From Theodoxus fluviatilis (taxonomy: Eukaryota; Mollusca; Gastropoda; Cycloneritida; Neritidae), in NCBI GenBank assembly GCA_034096865.1, contig JAWQFJ010017486.1:1-27914 (forward strand): a stretch of 27,914 nucleotides of DNA, read 5' to 3'. Below the pieces are notes generated by a model that searched no databases, had not been told where the DNA came from, and saw only the letters and a list, made by a program, of their open reading frames with translations. Below are positions 10,820 to 19,883 of the stretch, in pieces (positions within the stretch are counted from its first letter, which is position 1; each line of letters starts with the position of its first letter). Position numbers and translations under genes: made by a program.

Positions 10820-11925
10820 GGACAGTTGCGACGGATGTGGCCCCCACTGCCCGCAGTGGTAGCCCTGCTTGTTGCTGGCATTGACCGGGAATGTCCCTCG
10901 CTGTTGTGTTGCCTGTTGTCGGGCGCCGCCTTCCGTCCTCAGCCCGGTGCGGCATTCTGCCACGGAGTGCCCATGCCTTCCGCACTAGTTGCAAATCTTC
11001 CGGGCGTTTTTCGCAGATTGAAGAGTGTCCTCGAGCGCTGCCTGTAGCTGCGCCACTGTGGATGTAAGCGCCTCTAGCTGTGTGGTGATGGAGGGTGTAC
11101 AGGAATGTGCCACTGTGGATGTAAGCGCCTCTAGCTGTGTGGTGATGGAGGGTGTACAGGAATGCGCCACTGTGGATGTAAGCGCCTCTAGCTGTGTGGT
11201 GATGGAGGGTGTACAGGAATGCGCCACTGTGGATGTAAGCGCCTCTAGCTGTGTGGTGATGGAGGGTGTACAGGAATGTGCCACTGTGGATGTAAGCGCC
11301 TCTAGCTGTGTGGTGATGGAGGGTGTACAGGAATCGTATTCCAGTTCCTCTTCGATGTCTTGACGGCGAAGTTCGACGAAATCTACAGAGGCCACAGTGC
11401 CGAGCTGGCGACGCATCTTGGCGCGGAGATGTCCCGACCAGAGCCCATCCACGTAGCGCTCGCACAGGGCCCTTGGGGAGATGGCTTTTTCTCCTGTCCT
11501 GCTGGTCTTGGACTCCAGCAGAGCCACCATCGACTGCAGGGTGTTGCTGTACTCACGCGCAGTCTCGTTGGGTCGCTGATTCTTGGCGTACAGCGCGTCG
11601 CGGAAGGCACCGATACTTCGGCGGTCACAGAGGCATCCAGCACTATTTGTAGGACCAACTTGAAGGAGCTTTGTGACGCAGACGGATGGAGTAGGACTTT
11701 CCGCCTGGTTGGTCCTTCTAAATGATCGATGACGCGGTCAGCTGCATCTGCGTCGTTCATTGCCCGGGCGCCTCAGCGTATTTCTTCCGCCCATTCCTCC
11801 AAGGTTATGTTGTCAAAGCCGTCGCCTCTAAACGTTGGCAGGCGGCGCTGTCTGAATGTATAGGACGCGGCGAGACTGTGCCGGGGATCTGCAGATCTCC
11901 TCCTCCGATGAATAGCGCACAGCAT
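10820..11925 (-). pseudogene. gag of element B with two broken zinc knuckles and a repeat expansion
   Basis: A possible start is the ATG at 11923-11925; it opens 50 codons (TFRGDGFDNITLEEWAEEI) to a TGA at 11773-11775. The same frame then continues (DAADRVIDHLEGPTRRKVL), a helical capsid-type region. It shifts near 11550 into frame 11530-10985 (YVDGLWSGHLRAKMRRQL, then five 19-residue repeats). Knuckle 1 is at 10952-10993, C-N-stop-C-G-R-H-G-H..C, with an in-frame TAG at 10985-10987. Knuckle 2 is at 10822-10864, where the first Cys is Gly and a one-base shift splits the motif before G-H-I-R-R-N-C-P. Two CCHC knuckles are usual for this kind of Gag. Confidence 0.82.
11054..11338. repeat. Five tandem 57-bp repeats inside element B gag
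   Basis: Copies begin at 11054, 11111, 11168, 11225 and 11282. They are almost identical; the junctions alternate between TGTGCC and TGCGCC. 57 bp is 19 codons, so the gag frame (19-residue unit beginning SCTPSITTQLEAL in sense) is kept. The unit is a leucine-containing, possibly coiled-coil segment just before the zinc knuckles. Confidence 0.97.
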
Positions 11926-12419
11926 TTTCTTCGATCATGTTGTTGGCCTGAGGTCTTTCTTCCTATTCTGCCGATGACGCCAGACGTGGGGATGTGGACA
12001 AAACTTTGCAGGTAGACGCAGGAAGATGGCGAGTGAGATCGTGCGTTTTCCAACGCTTTGTTCTAAATCCATATGGTAGCAGGCCTGCTCTCCTCGACTC
12101 ACGTAGGGTGGGATCTGTTCTTGCGTTAATGGAGTCCCTCTTTTATGTGGATGGACAAGCGTGAGCGATCTCTAAGAGTCGGAAGTCACTGTCTTCCAGT
12201 GAAATGCTAGAAGTAGCAGAAAGGTTATGGGGCTAGGTGTGAGAAAAATTGAAAGTCCCCCTTTCCGGTAAACCCCAAGAACAGGACAGCGGGCTCATGT
12301 GTGGGCGTGCTAACAGCCTGAGGGCAAGCTGCCCTGAACACACACCCCTTGGAGACAGCCACGGATTCCATTCCCAGCTAGAGGAAGGGGAGCAGTCCAG
12401 GAGGTGACAGCCGGAGATA

Positions 12420-12422
<3 letters not shown>
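11926..12422. other. Upstream of element B gag; no LTR recognised
   Basis: In element sense this is where a leader, primer-binding site and 5' LTR should be. Candidates such as TGGCGTCATCGG near 11970-11985 do not match a tRNA 3' end I can name. No repeat of it was found below 6317. Confidence 0.45.

Positions 12423-12490
<68 letters not shown>
12423..12490. repeat. (GA)n microsatellite at the 3' end of element C
   Basis: A perfect 68-bp GA run that switches at 12491 to three ACTGA units (12490-12507), which in element sense form the TTCAG tail of element C. Confidence 0.97.
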
Positions 12491-12492
<2 letters not shown>

Positions 12493-13614
12493 TGAACTGA
12501 ACTGAACAACTTTTAATGTGTAGGCCACCGGCCCATTACATTGAAACGAAGCGCGAACGAAACACGATTATGTACAATAAGTTCTTCAAAAACTGGCAAC
12601 CAGTTTCGGGATATGCAACGAGCACAAGTGCATCGAATCAGTTCATGAGAAAGTTCATGTTCTGCGTGCAGCCCGCGAAGGTTGCAGTCGCGACGGCGAC
12701 GTCATGCTCGCAGCTCGCTTGTTTACGCTGGCGGCATCCCTGCTGCGTTGGCGAACAGCTGATCTAGGCCGAAGTGCTGGTCGAGTGTCACTGGGTGGTC
12801 TGTAAGGTGACGACAGGATGGTCCTCTTGTCGGGTGCCTCGGGATCGGGCAGGCAGTTGGTAGCAGCTGATGGAAGACATGAAGCTTGGTCTGTGACTTT
12901 GCTCAAACCACAAACCCCCGCAATGCTGTTCTCGAAAGTGAGCACTTGTTTCTCCAAGGCACGAGACATGCTCCGAGACATCTCGCTCATCGCATTTTGG
13001 AGGTCTTCCAAAGTTGCTTCTTTGCTAGGAGATGGAACCGTAGCGCTGTGTGGGTCATCTTGTAGGGATGGTGCCTCTACTGCAGGGCAATCCTTGTGGG
13101 AGACAGGGGCTGCTGCTTCTTCGGTGTTATCAGCACAGTTGGAGGGGTCAGAGGTCACGGGTGGCTGTGTGACGTAGTCGGCCGACTTTAGGGAGCAAGT
13201 ATTTCGTGCAGCAGCGTGGGCAGAAACAGTTCTCTTCACGACATCAATGTTGACACAATTTGCTCGCGAAAAATATTCAAAATGTCTCTGCTCACCCCTC
13301 TGTCGATGCTCTTCTGCACGTTGATGGTCCCGTCGTCTCTGTGCTGGAGTCTTCTTACGCCAAAAGCCTCGCCTGTCGCTCGTAAGCAATGGCTGACTGT
13401 CGCACTGCCTAAATCTCAACACAACAACATTTCCACGTTCATCACCGTCCACTTTCCAACTCGTTTGCTCCTCTGACGCCAGCAAGGATGTCAAGAGCGT
13501 CTCCAGGGCAGCTGGAAGTCCAGCGACTGGCATGGTGCTGCTGTTATTATCAAGATACGGTGAACTGGCCGGAGCGAAGCAAACACGTCCGACCGGCGCG
13601 AGCGTTAGCCGCCG

Positions 13615-13618
<4 letters not shown>
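12491..13618 (-). mobile_element. Element C: retroelement-like unit between two (TC)n tracts
   Basis: In sense orientation it begins right after (TC)n at 13619, has an 85-bp GC-rich leader, a 292-codon ORF (13533-12655) and a 160-bp 3' end. That end contains a GGCC-GGT-GGCC hairpin, CATTAAAAG, three TTCAG units and then (TC)n. No reverse transcriptase is present. It could be an ORF1-only LINE derivative or a retroposed host gene. The two flanking TC tracts are seen; insertion into a TC microsatellite is inferred. Confidence 0.6.
12655..13533 (-). CDS. 292-aa protein with W-x-V / L-R-F / basic N-terminal domain, function unknown
   Basis: I chose the ATG at 13531-13533, because upstream the frame runs only into TC repeat. 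Residues 1-40: a helical, leucine-rich start ([18 protein letters not shown]), then WKV. Residues 40-90: a short beta-like stretch ([11 protein letters not shown]) and a strongly basic block ([20 protein letters not shown]). The middle is Ser/Pro/Ala-rich and probably disordered. Around residue 190 is a short amphipathic helix ([20 protein letters not shown]). The C-terminus is Arg/Pro/Ser-rich, ending R-A-A-R-R-T. No enzyme motif or membrane segment. The basic block suggests nucleic-acid binding, as in an ORF1 protein, which is inference. A related but shorter ORF lies at 25554-25814. The frame is intact over 879 bp, so it is either young or under constraint. Confidence 0.62.
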   Translation of the reverse strand: MPVAGLPAALETLLTSLLASEEQTSWKVDGDERGNVVVLRFRQCDSQPLLTSDRRGFWRKKTPAQRRRDHQRAEEHRQRGEQRHFEYFSRANCVNIDVVKRTVSAHAAARNTCSLKSADYVTQPPVTSDPSNCADNTEEAAAPVSHKDCPAVEAPSLQDDPHSATVPSPSKEATLEDLQNAMSEMSRSMSRALEKQVLTFENSIAGVCGLSKVTDQASCLPSAATNCLPDPEAPDKRTILSSPYRPPSDTRPALRPRSAVRQRSRDAASVNKRAASMTSPSRLQPSRAARRT

Positions 13619-13695
<77 letters not shown>

Positions 13696-13796
13696 CACAG
13701 AGAGAGACAGAGAGAGAGACACACACAAAGAGACAGAGAGACAGAAAGAGATAGAGATAAAGACAGAGATAGAGACACAGAGAGAGAGACAGACAC

Positions 13797-13873
<77 letters not shown>

Positions 13874-13882
13874 GACAGAGAG
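13619..13882. repeat. (AG)n, mixed AGAC, then (GACA)n microsatellite
   Basis: About 60 bp of AG (13619-13678), then about 120 bp of imperfect AGAC/AGAGAC mixtures, then about 17 GACA units (13804-13872). Every open frame here on either strand is a repeat artefact. Confidence 0.97.
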
Positions 13883-14114
13883 AATATATACTCTACTGCA
13901 TATATAAGCTGAATATGTTTGATCTGCAGTAAATGGACAATGCTGCGATCGCCTGGAGCAGCGACATCCAGCTTGGTCGCATCGCAGACCTCGCATAGTG
14001 AGACACTGCATACTTGAATCAGTCTACACACACCTCTTTTTTTAAGATAGGGGGCCTACTGGCAAACACTGACACTTTAATGCAAACAATCAGGCACTTC
14101 AGCTAAGATGCTCA
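13883..14114. other. Spacer, nothing recognised
   Basis: AT-rich sequence with TATATA clusters at 13883-13905. No supported gene. Confidence 0.5.
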
Positions 14115-14412
14115 AATGAGTTTCAGTGTCGACTGGTTAGAGTGCTTGACCTGGAGGTGCTTGCAGCGAAAGAGAGTGGCAGTCAAAGTTGTGCAGATCT
14201 CAGAGTTGAATTCCCGAGCAAGGTGCTTAATTAGCTCACATGGCTTTTCCCCACCCAAAAGTAAAACCAGTTGTCTGTGACGACTAAGCTGGAAAATGGT
14301 GAAAGCTCACCATGGCGCCTTCACCTACAGCCTGATTGCATGCTTCTCGGGGATTTGAGAAGTGATCTGGATGACGACGACGACAACGACGACGATGATA
14401 ATGATGATGAGA
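14115..14412 (+). mobile_element. Possible tRNA-derived SINE ending in GAC/GAT repeats
   Basis: A Pol III A-box-like stretch (TGGTTAGAGTGCTTGACC, about 14135-14152) is followed some 60 bp later by a B-box-like GAGTTGAATTCCCGAG (about 14203-14218). A body of about 140 bp follows, then a trinucleotide tail (GACGACGACGAC...GATGATGATGA, about 14370-14410). Head, body and simple-repeat tail are the SINE layout. The box spacing is longer than in a tRNA and the B box has mismatches, so this is tentative. Confidence 0.4.
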
Positions 14413-14900
14413 GTAGCCCGATGTCCAGGAGTTAAAAATGGGCTGTTAGACAGGCCATCGATGAGTGAAAAGTTGCAGTATTAAAGCTAGCGCGTTTAAA
14501 GTTCTTCTGTCAGAAAGTCTGAATAATGGTAGCGGGTGTTGATGATGTTGTTGACCAAAGAAAACCTATGAAGCCAAGGAGAGCACCCTCCACACTTCTC
14601 CTATTGGTCGGCAAATTTGTTTCCCACTTCAGCCTCATCAGTTGCTATACTGTATGAGTTGCTCTGAACACGTTGATATTTCTTCTTCTTCGCCACAACT
14701 GCAAAAATGGTATCGTACAGGTGTGAGTAATTCAAGACTTGCAGGCACTTCATTCTAGTCACTGCGCGTATATTTTTCTTCGGGAAGGATACAAAAGTAA
14801 GATGTTGCAGCTGCTATTTTTACATTCACGTACGAAACTCGACAAATCAATAAAATAATCATTCAGTCGCCGTGATTCAATCGCCTTTCGGGAGCAGAAG
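14413..14900. other. Spacer, nothing recognised
   Basis: No ORF, RNA gene or repeat that I can support. A CTATTGGTC (CCAAT-box-like) at about 14601-14609 is isolated. Confidence 0.45.
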
Positions 14901-14907
14901 CAGCAAT

Positions 14908-14998
14908 AACAAATACAACAACAACAACAACAACAACAGAAGCAGTAACAGCAGCAGGAGCGGCAGCAGAAGCAACAACAACCATATTGACTTCAGTA
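14908..14998. repeat. AAC / AGC trinucleotide repeat cluster
   Basis: Imperfect CAA/AAC runs at about 14914-14938, followed by interspersed GCAGCA and AACAAC triplets. It merges loosely into the ATC array further on. Confidence 0.8.
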
Positions 14999-15057
14999 TC
15001 ATCAACAGCAACAGCTACATCAACAAGCTGCAACTAAAACACCATCACAATTATGTT

Positions 15058-15214
<157 letters not shown>

Positions 15215-15393
15215 CCGAAGACGGTGACAGCAAGAGCAGCAGCAGCAATAACAACAACAACCGCTGCATCAGCTGCCACAAAAGCCACATGCATTAGAGC
15301 ATCACACAACCGTCAGGACAAGCAGTAGCCTCAGATGCCGCCACTACTGCAAAGTGGCTGCAGCAAGAAAGCAGTGCTGGCCTGTACAGTTAT

Positions 15394-15706
15394 TAACGCT
15401 GAATGAGTCGTTGTCGGCAAGATTTCCGGACACTGTACCCCAGTTTTGAAATCTCGGCCTTACAGTCACGTGACTCGCACGCCCGGGGAGTTATGCTATG
15501 ATCCGGCCGCGTTAATGTATCTGCGTTTTGTGACAATCGTCTTGCTCGGTGGTACTGTACTCCATGCACCTTAACGGTCCGCGTGATTCGGGTGTAATCT
15601 TAAGCTAAACGACGTTTATAAATGTCCGTTCTCGCGAGAAATGCCGAGATTTGAAACTGGGGTACAGTGTCCGGAAATGTTGCCGACAACGACCATTTCA
15701 GCGTTA
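15394..15706. mobile_element. 309-bp MITE-like element with about 62-bp terminal inverted repeats
   Basis: The left arm 15396-15458 and the right arm 15643-15704 are reverse complements, sharing for example TTTCCGGACACTGTACCCCA and GTCGTTGTCGGCAA. Only a few mismatches and short indels separate them. Both ends are flanked by TA (15394-15395, 15705-15706), as in Tc1/mariner-type target duplication. The 184-bp interior has no coding capacity and holds the palindrome TCACGTGA. Confidence 0.88.
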
Positions 15707-15823
15707 TGAAGACATTCAACAAAGGTATCATGGCTGGGAAGAGGAGAGTTGTGCGAAGTGGCATGATGGGGCCCTGCCTTAATCCATTCTTAGTAACCTG
15801 ATGCTAGTCACTCAGCTGTCTTT

Positions 15824-15918
15824 GCTCTCTCTCTCTCTCTCTCTGTCTGTCTCTCTCTCTCTTCTCTCTCTCTCTCTCTGTCTCTCTCTCTCTGTCTCTG
15901 TCTGTCTCTCTCTTTCTG

Positions 15919-15951
<33 letters not shown>

Positions 15952-15960
15952 GTCTCATTC

Positions 15961-16039
<79 letters not shown>

Positions 16040-16170
16040 TTGTATCTCTCCGACTCTCTCTTTCTCTTTCCCTATCTTCTGTCTCTTTCTTTCTTTCTCT
16101 TTCTCTCTGTCTTATCTCTCTCTTTCTTCTGTCTCTCTGTCTTTCTTCTTTCTCTCTCTCTATCTCTCTA
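15824..16170. repeat. (CT)n / (CTGT)n / imperfect pyrimidine microsatellite
   Basis: CT runs with CTGT interruptions, then about 18 CTGT units (15961-16035), then degraded CTTT/CTCT tract. Open frames across it are artefacts. Confidence 0.97.
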
Positions 16171-16236
16171 TGGGCCCTCACTATGTGTGCCCTGACTAGT
16201 GTGTGCCCTCACTATGCGCCCTCACTGTGTGTGCCC
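16169..16236. repeat. Short imperfect tandem repeats, GTGTGCCCTCACTAT type
   Basis: Four or five imperfect 14-20-bp units around the core GCCCTCACTATG or GTGCCCT, at the end of the pyrimidine tract. Confidence 0.7.
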
Positions 16237-16736
16237 TCCAAAGTCGAGTGCTTTCCAAGCATCAACGTGCTCTACCAAAATGGAAGCATAGGCAAGCTGA
16301 GGGAAGAATACAGCGTCATCCGGAATGGCATGAGACGAGTTCACCGGAGATCAAGCTAAAAAAGTAAATGTCCACCATATCTCAGGTATACGAAAGCAAG
16401 GTCACTTGCTTATAAAATTATATACGTAGTAAAATAGGTATTTGTCCGTCTTTTTGTAGAATAAATATCGGTCGATGGTGGCCACAAATAAATTCAAGCA
16501 TGAAAAAAAGTAAATTAACACAATAAATCATCGATGATATTGATATTGTATAATTTTTACATTTTTGATTTGTGGACAATTATCAAAACAATTGACCACT
16601 TGATAGTTCCAGCGTCACATGATGGTACATTGCAGTACCATGTGATCGTAGTTCTTGATTGTCATTGGCTGCTGCTAGTCCAGCTGTAAACAATGCCATT
16701 CTCTAATGATCGTAATCGAGAATACACACATGAACA
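16237..16736. other. AT-rich spacer ending in a promoter-like stretch
   Basis: No ORF. At 16612-16645 a palindrome (CACATGATGGTAC, six-base loop, GTACCATGTG) is followed by CATTGGCT (a CCAAT box in reverse, about 16665) and TGTAAACAAT (about 16685). The same order recurs upstream of the ORF at 19610. Promoter function is inference. Confidence 0.35.
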
Positions 16737-17215
16737 GTTCAGTTCAGTTCAGTCTCTAGCCTTGAGATGGGTTGTTGAGGCTTCACTGATGACTTTCGGA
16801 CAATATTCCTCCATCGATCTCCATTCTCTGTGGCTTACTGTGAGTCAGCAAAGGTCAAGCCTGTCCACTATTTCATGTTGTCTTCCCACCTCTTTCTCTG
16901 CCTGCCTCTCCTTCTCCCACCGGGTACGGTACCTTGCAGGATGGTCTTGGCCAGCTCACTGCCTCTTGACACGTGACCGTACCACTTCAGCTTTCTGCTT
17001 TTCACGATTGAGAGCGTCTTCGTACTGTTCAAATGCTCTCCGGATCCTGTTGCTGACTTCCTCATTTGTGACATGGTCTTTATATGAGATGTTCAGAATC
17101 TTGCGGTAGCATCTCATTTCCAGGGCTTGTATCCGTCTCTGTAGTTCAGATGTGAGTGTCCAGGACTCGCATGCACACAAGAATACGGAGATGGCCAGCG
17201 AGAATGATATTGAAC
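16737..17215 (-). mobile_element. 5'-truncated LINE, C-terminal end of ORF2
   Basis: In sense: L-C-A-C-E-S-W-T-L-T, then RRIQALEMRCYRKILNISYK and DHVTNEEVSNRI. After a frameshift near 17020-17040 comes RKLKWYGHVSRG, then ILQGTVPGGRRRGRQRKRW. This is the well-known C-terminal block of a common animal LINE ORF2, downstream of the RT palm. Two in-frame stops follow the W-E-D-N-M-K stretch, so it is dead. The 3' end is a short (TGAAC)n tail at about 16737-16755. The 5' boundary near 17215 is approximate. Clade not assigned. Confidence 0.88.
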
Positions 17216-17453
17216 ACAAGACACTGCACGTTAAATGCTTTATTTGGGTGTGGTTGCCCTTTTGGATCCGTTGCAATGACATTTCATTCCCCGGTTATCG
17301 GTTGCAGCAATCGACCTCTCCCGATTGCGTACTTTTGCGGCCTGATTTGCGTGTCACGTGGTACACACAAATTGTGCTGGAGGGTTTCCGAGTGCACAGC
17401 AGAGTTGAGCGTGGTTGTGATCGTGTTGTTGATGGTGCTTTTCCAGCGAGAAA
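17216..17453 (+). promoter_or_regulatory. Probable 5' region of the YqaJ-SWIM gene
   Basis: It lies between the LINE fragment and the ATG at 17454. It contains a GTCACGTGGTAC E-box (about 17351) and CGGTTATCGGTTGC (about 17292), part of which (TTATCGGTTGC) also lies about 45 bp upstream of the ORF at 19610. The start context is GAGAAAATGT with A at -3. No TATA box. Confidence 0.35.
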
Positions 17454-19305
17454 ATGTCAATACCAGCAGTGAAACAGAAAGAAAAGTACATTGACAGTCT
17501 TGATAAGTTATCAAGACTTCGTTATGTTGATAAAATATCAGCTGTGGGAGGACTAGATCCGTATAAAATTGTTCACTGGTCGGACGATGTAAAGCTTTTC
17601 CCCTCTGTAGCAGTTGAGGACATCCATGACTATTTGGTGCACAGAACCAGTTTCTACACCAGCAAGGCTTTGAAAGCTTTCAAGGCACTGGGTGCTCATA
17701 ATCAGCACACATCAGGGTGGGTGAAGAGTCTCTTCGTTCACAAGCCACGAGGGTGTGACAACACAGTGATCACTGCAGAGGTAAGTGGGCCATCATTGGT
17801 GTCAGATTGTTTAGCCAGTTTTCAGAGTTTCGTGTTCCTTTCACTTGATGCAGCTGCACAAATTTGAACCTTAAAAAGAAAAGATGTATGTGCATATCAA
17901 AAGTGAATTAATGTTTGCTCTTTAGAATTAAAAGGTGTCAACAGTGAATTGATTTTTCTTGTTTTTTTTTTTACTTTTAGGTGTACCATTCCCAGAGCCT
18001 GTCGGAGAAGCCCCTACAGCCATGGGTTATTGCGGAGGCTGATGGTACGATTGTTGCTGCCCACTGTGATTGTATGGCTGGTATTGCTGAGTCGTGCAGT
18101 CACGTTGCAGCGTCGTTGTTTGCTGTTGATGCTGCAGTCCGTCTTCGAGACAGCCAAACACCAACCCAGGTAAAACCCATTTAACAACTTTAAATAAGTG
18201 ATACATGTGTGTATGTTATGTGACATGTGCAGTGAAGTAGATGTTTATGCCATTTTAACACTTTTCGACCAAGTAAATATAGGTAAACCAACCTCTGGCG
18301 CCCAAGTGAATTAGTAATTTTCAGTACTTTGACATAAAACGTCGGGTACCTCATAACAAAAGTTGTCAAAACAAACATTTATTAATTTCAAGGTCGACAC
18401 TGGTTCTTCACTCTCCTTACTTACTCCTGACCGGCTTTCATCAGAATATGACGGATCATACTCGTCCAATTCATTCTCCTTTGGATGCGCTAGATAACAA
18501 GCTGAGCTCATTTGCAGGCACTCGATGCAGAATTTATTTTTATTTAAGTACGTATTGTTTTACATCTACGTATTGAAATGAGCTGAACTCGTTTGCTGGA
18601 CGCAATGTGTTAAAAGATGAAAAATTCAATGTTTCTTCTTTTAATATTGTGAACATTTTGCTTTGTTATATTTTGCAGGTGCTTGCTGGGTGGGTTGTTC
18701 CTCTAACGAAGGATGTCGTTTACGCAAAATGTGCTGACATTGACTTTACAAAGGCAGCAACAAAAAAGCGACAGCTGGATGCCCTGATCGACGGAACACC
18801 AAGCCAGGTCAAAGCAAAAAGAAAACCAGCAGCTGTGCCAGAGACGACACCGGAGGAACTGCGCACTCTGTATGACTCTATTTCATTTGCAAAAACTGGA
18901 TTCAAACCAGCAATCTTGTCGCTGGTCCCAGAATATGCTGCGGACTACGAGGCGGCCACACTCACGAAACTGCCCAAGTACCTCAAGGATTTGGAGGACG
19001 AGGACCTGGTGAAAAAGATGCACAGTGAGGTGCTGCAGCACTGCCAAGGTATAGACATATCAGTTACTTTGGAGCAAATATTGCTTGTTGAAAAGGAAAC
19101 GCGAGACCAAGCCAAATCCAAGACTTGGCAGAGAGTGAGGACTGGTCGTGTGACGGCCTCCAAAGCACATCAAGTGATGCACACCAATCCGGCGCAACCA
19201 GTGCTTGGCCTCATCAGCTCCATCTGTAGCGCATCTGATGGGCCCAGGAAGGAGACGGCGTCAATGCGGTGGGGAAATGACCACGAAAAAGATGCAAGGA
19301 ATGGG
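17454..19305 (+). CDS. SWIM zinc finger and YqaJ-type exonuclease-like protein, three exons, C-terminus missing
   Basis: Exon 1 is 17454-17780 (109 codons), exon 2 17981-18169 (63 codons), exon 3 18679 to about 19305 (209 codons). Both introns are phase 0 and GT..AG (GTAAGT...TTTTAG, 200 bp; GTAAAA...TTGCAG, 509 bp). The joins keep frame, strong support for the model. Exon 2 holds a SWIM zinc finger, C-D-C-(7)-C-S-H. Exon 3 has a Lys-rich linker, then the opening of a YqaJ domain: W-Q-R-V-R-T-G-R-V-T-A-S-K and, near the end, MRWGNDHEKDA. YqaJ proteins belong to the lambda-exonuclease/PD-(D/E)XK nuclease group. The downstream D..ExK metal-binding residues are not here, because the frame runs into unrelated sequence at 19306. 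The remainder may be lost, or in an exon I cannot find. Metazoan copies are often multi-copy. Whether this is host or transposon gene is open. Confidence 0.8.
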
Positions 19306-19345
19306 GTATTACTAATGACCGCAATATACCGCAATACCCCCAAAT
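19305..19345. repeat. GGGGTATT...AATACCCC hairpin at the break in the YqaJ gene
   Basis: Eight-base arms (GGGGTATT at about 19304-19311, AATACCCC at about 19334-19341) enclose two near-copies of ACCGCAATA. It starts exactly where similarity to the YqaJ domain ends. It may be the terminus of an inserted element; no second end was found. Confidence 0.5.
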
Positions 19346-19609
19346 ACACTCAGAAAAGAAAAAACATCAACAGATCGATGCTAAAAACGTGCTTTTGACG
19401 CAGCATTTCAACCACAAGAGAGAGAGAGCGAGCGATCGTAGTTGACTTTGATACCATTAGAATGTGAATGACATGGGTAAGGCTATTGGCTGGCTGGAGT
19501 CACGTGACTCATTCTGGCTTCTGGATTGGCTCAAAGTGTAAACAATATGGCGCTCTTCTCAATTATCGGTTGCTGTTCAATTTCGTTCGGTGATTAATAT
19601 TGCGCGATC
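19346..19609 (+). promoter_or_regulatory. Promoter-like stretch before the 19610 ORF
   Basis: Features in order: a short AG/GAGC repeat (about 19420), GCTATTGGCTGG (CCAAT box, about 19482), the palindrome AGTCACGTGACTC (19498-19510), GGATTGGCTC (about 19522) and TGTAAACAATATGGCG (about 19538). No TATA. Clustered CCAAT and E-box sites point to an RNA polymerase II promoter, which is inference. Confidence 0.4.
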
Positions 19610-19873
19610 ATGCCGAGAAGAAAACAACGTTCGGAGAAGTTTAGACACAGTAGATCACGTAGACGCCTTGCAAAACAGGCTGCATGTATTCGACAGCAGC
19701 GTAGGGCTGAAAACAGTGTTTCGACGGCAACACTGACTGAACCTTCATCTCTGCCTGCCACGACTAGTACAAGCACCGATGTCTCTGCGAAAAGATCCCA
19801 AGATTCTCCTCAACCGAGCACGTCAAGTGGATTTCGTGGAGTTAAACGAACTCTGATGAATCGGATGCTGTAA
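19610..19873 (+). CDS. Basic 87-aa N-terminal fragment, unrecognised
   Basis: The ATG at 19610 lies about 60 bp after the promoter-like cluster. The first 35 residues are strongly basic (MPRRKQRSEKFRHSRSRRRL), like a nuclear or nucleic-acid-binding tail. A Ser/Thr/Pro-rich stretch follows (SSLPATTSTSTDVS). The frame stops at 19871-19873, but an acidic continuation is readable in another frame (N-S-D-E-S-D-A), so a frameshift near 19850 or an unseen splice is possible. Function unknown. It is likely the first exon or a truncated copy of a longer gene. Confidence 0.45.
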   Translation: MPRRKQRSEKFRHSRSRRRLAKQAACIRQQRRAENSVSTATLTEPSSLPATTSTSTDVSAKRSQDSPQPSTSSGFRGVKRTLMNRML

Positions 19874-19883
19874 CCTATAATCT

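Larger units (their letters stand above)
6317..11925 (-). mobile_element. Ty3/gypsy retrotransposon remnant B (gag-pol, no LTR found)
   Basis: A second minus-strand gypsy element with domain order gag, zinc knuckles, protease, RT, RNase H, integrase, from a possible Gag Met at 11925 to a pol stop at 6317-6319. Its sequence is unlike element A (YLDD rather than IMDD in RT; two-knuckle gag), so it is a different lineage. It is heavily frameshifted, carries stops in gag, and holds a 357-bp insertion in integrase. I could not find flanking LTRs: nothing below 6317 resembles anything in 11925-12420. Either the LTRs are too diverged to see by eye or the element is truncated. Confidence 0.9.

Noticed and set aside
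11025..11363. Plus-strand 112-aa repeat protein, or a CRISPR-like array
   Set aside because: The 57-bp units have no unique spacers and the gag frame on the minus strand explains them.
12655..14031. A 458-aa version of the element C protein starting at 14031
   Set aside because: The extra 166 residues are almost wholly translated TC/TCTG microsatellite; the ATG at 13533 is the sensible start.
18311..18511. 66-aa acidic minus-strand ORF inside intron 2 of the YqaJ gene
   Set aside because: The DEYDPSYSDES wording recalls acidic N-termini of some transposases, but nothing else nearby supports a gene.
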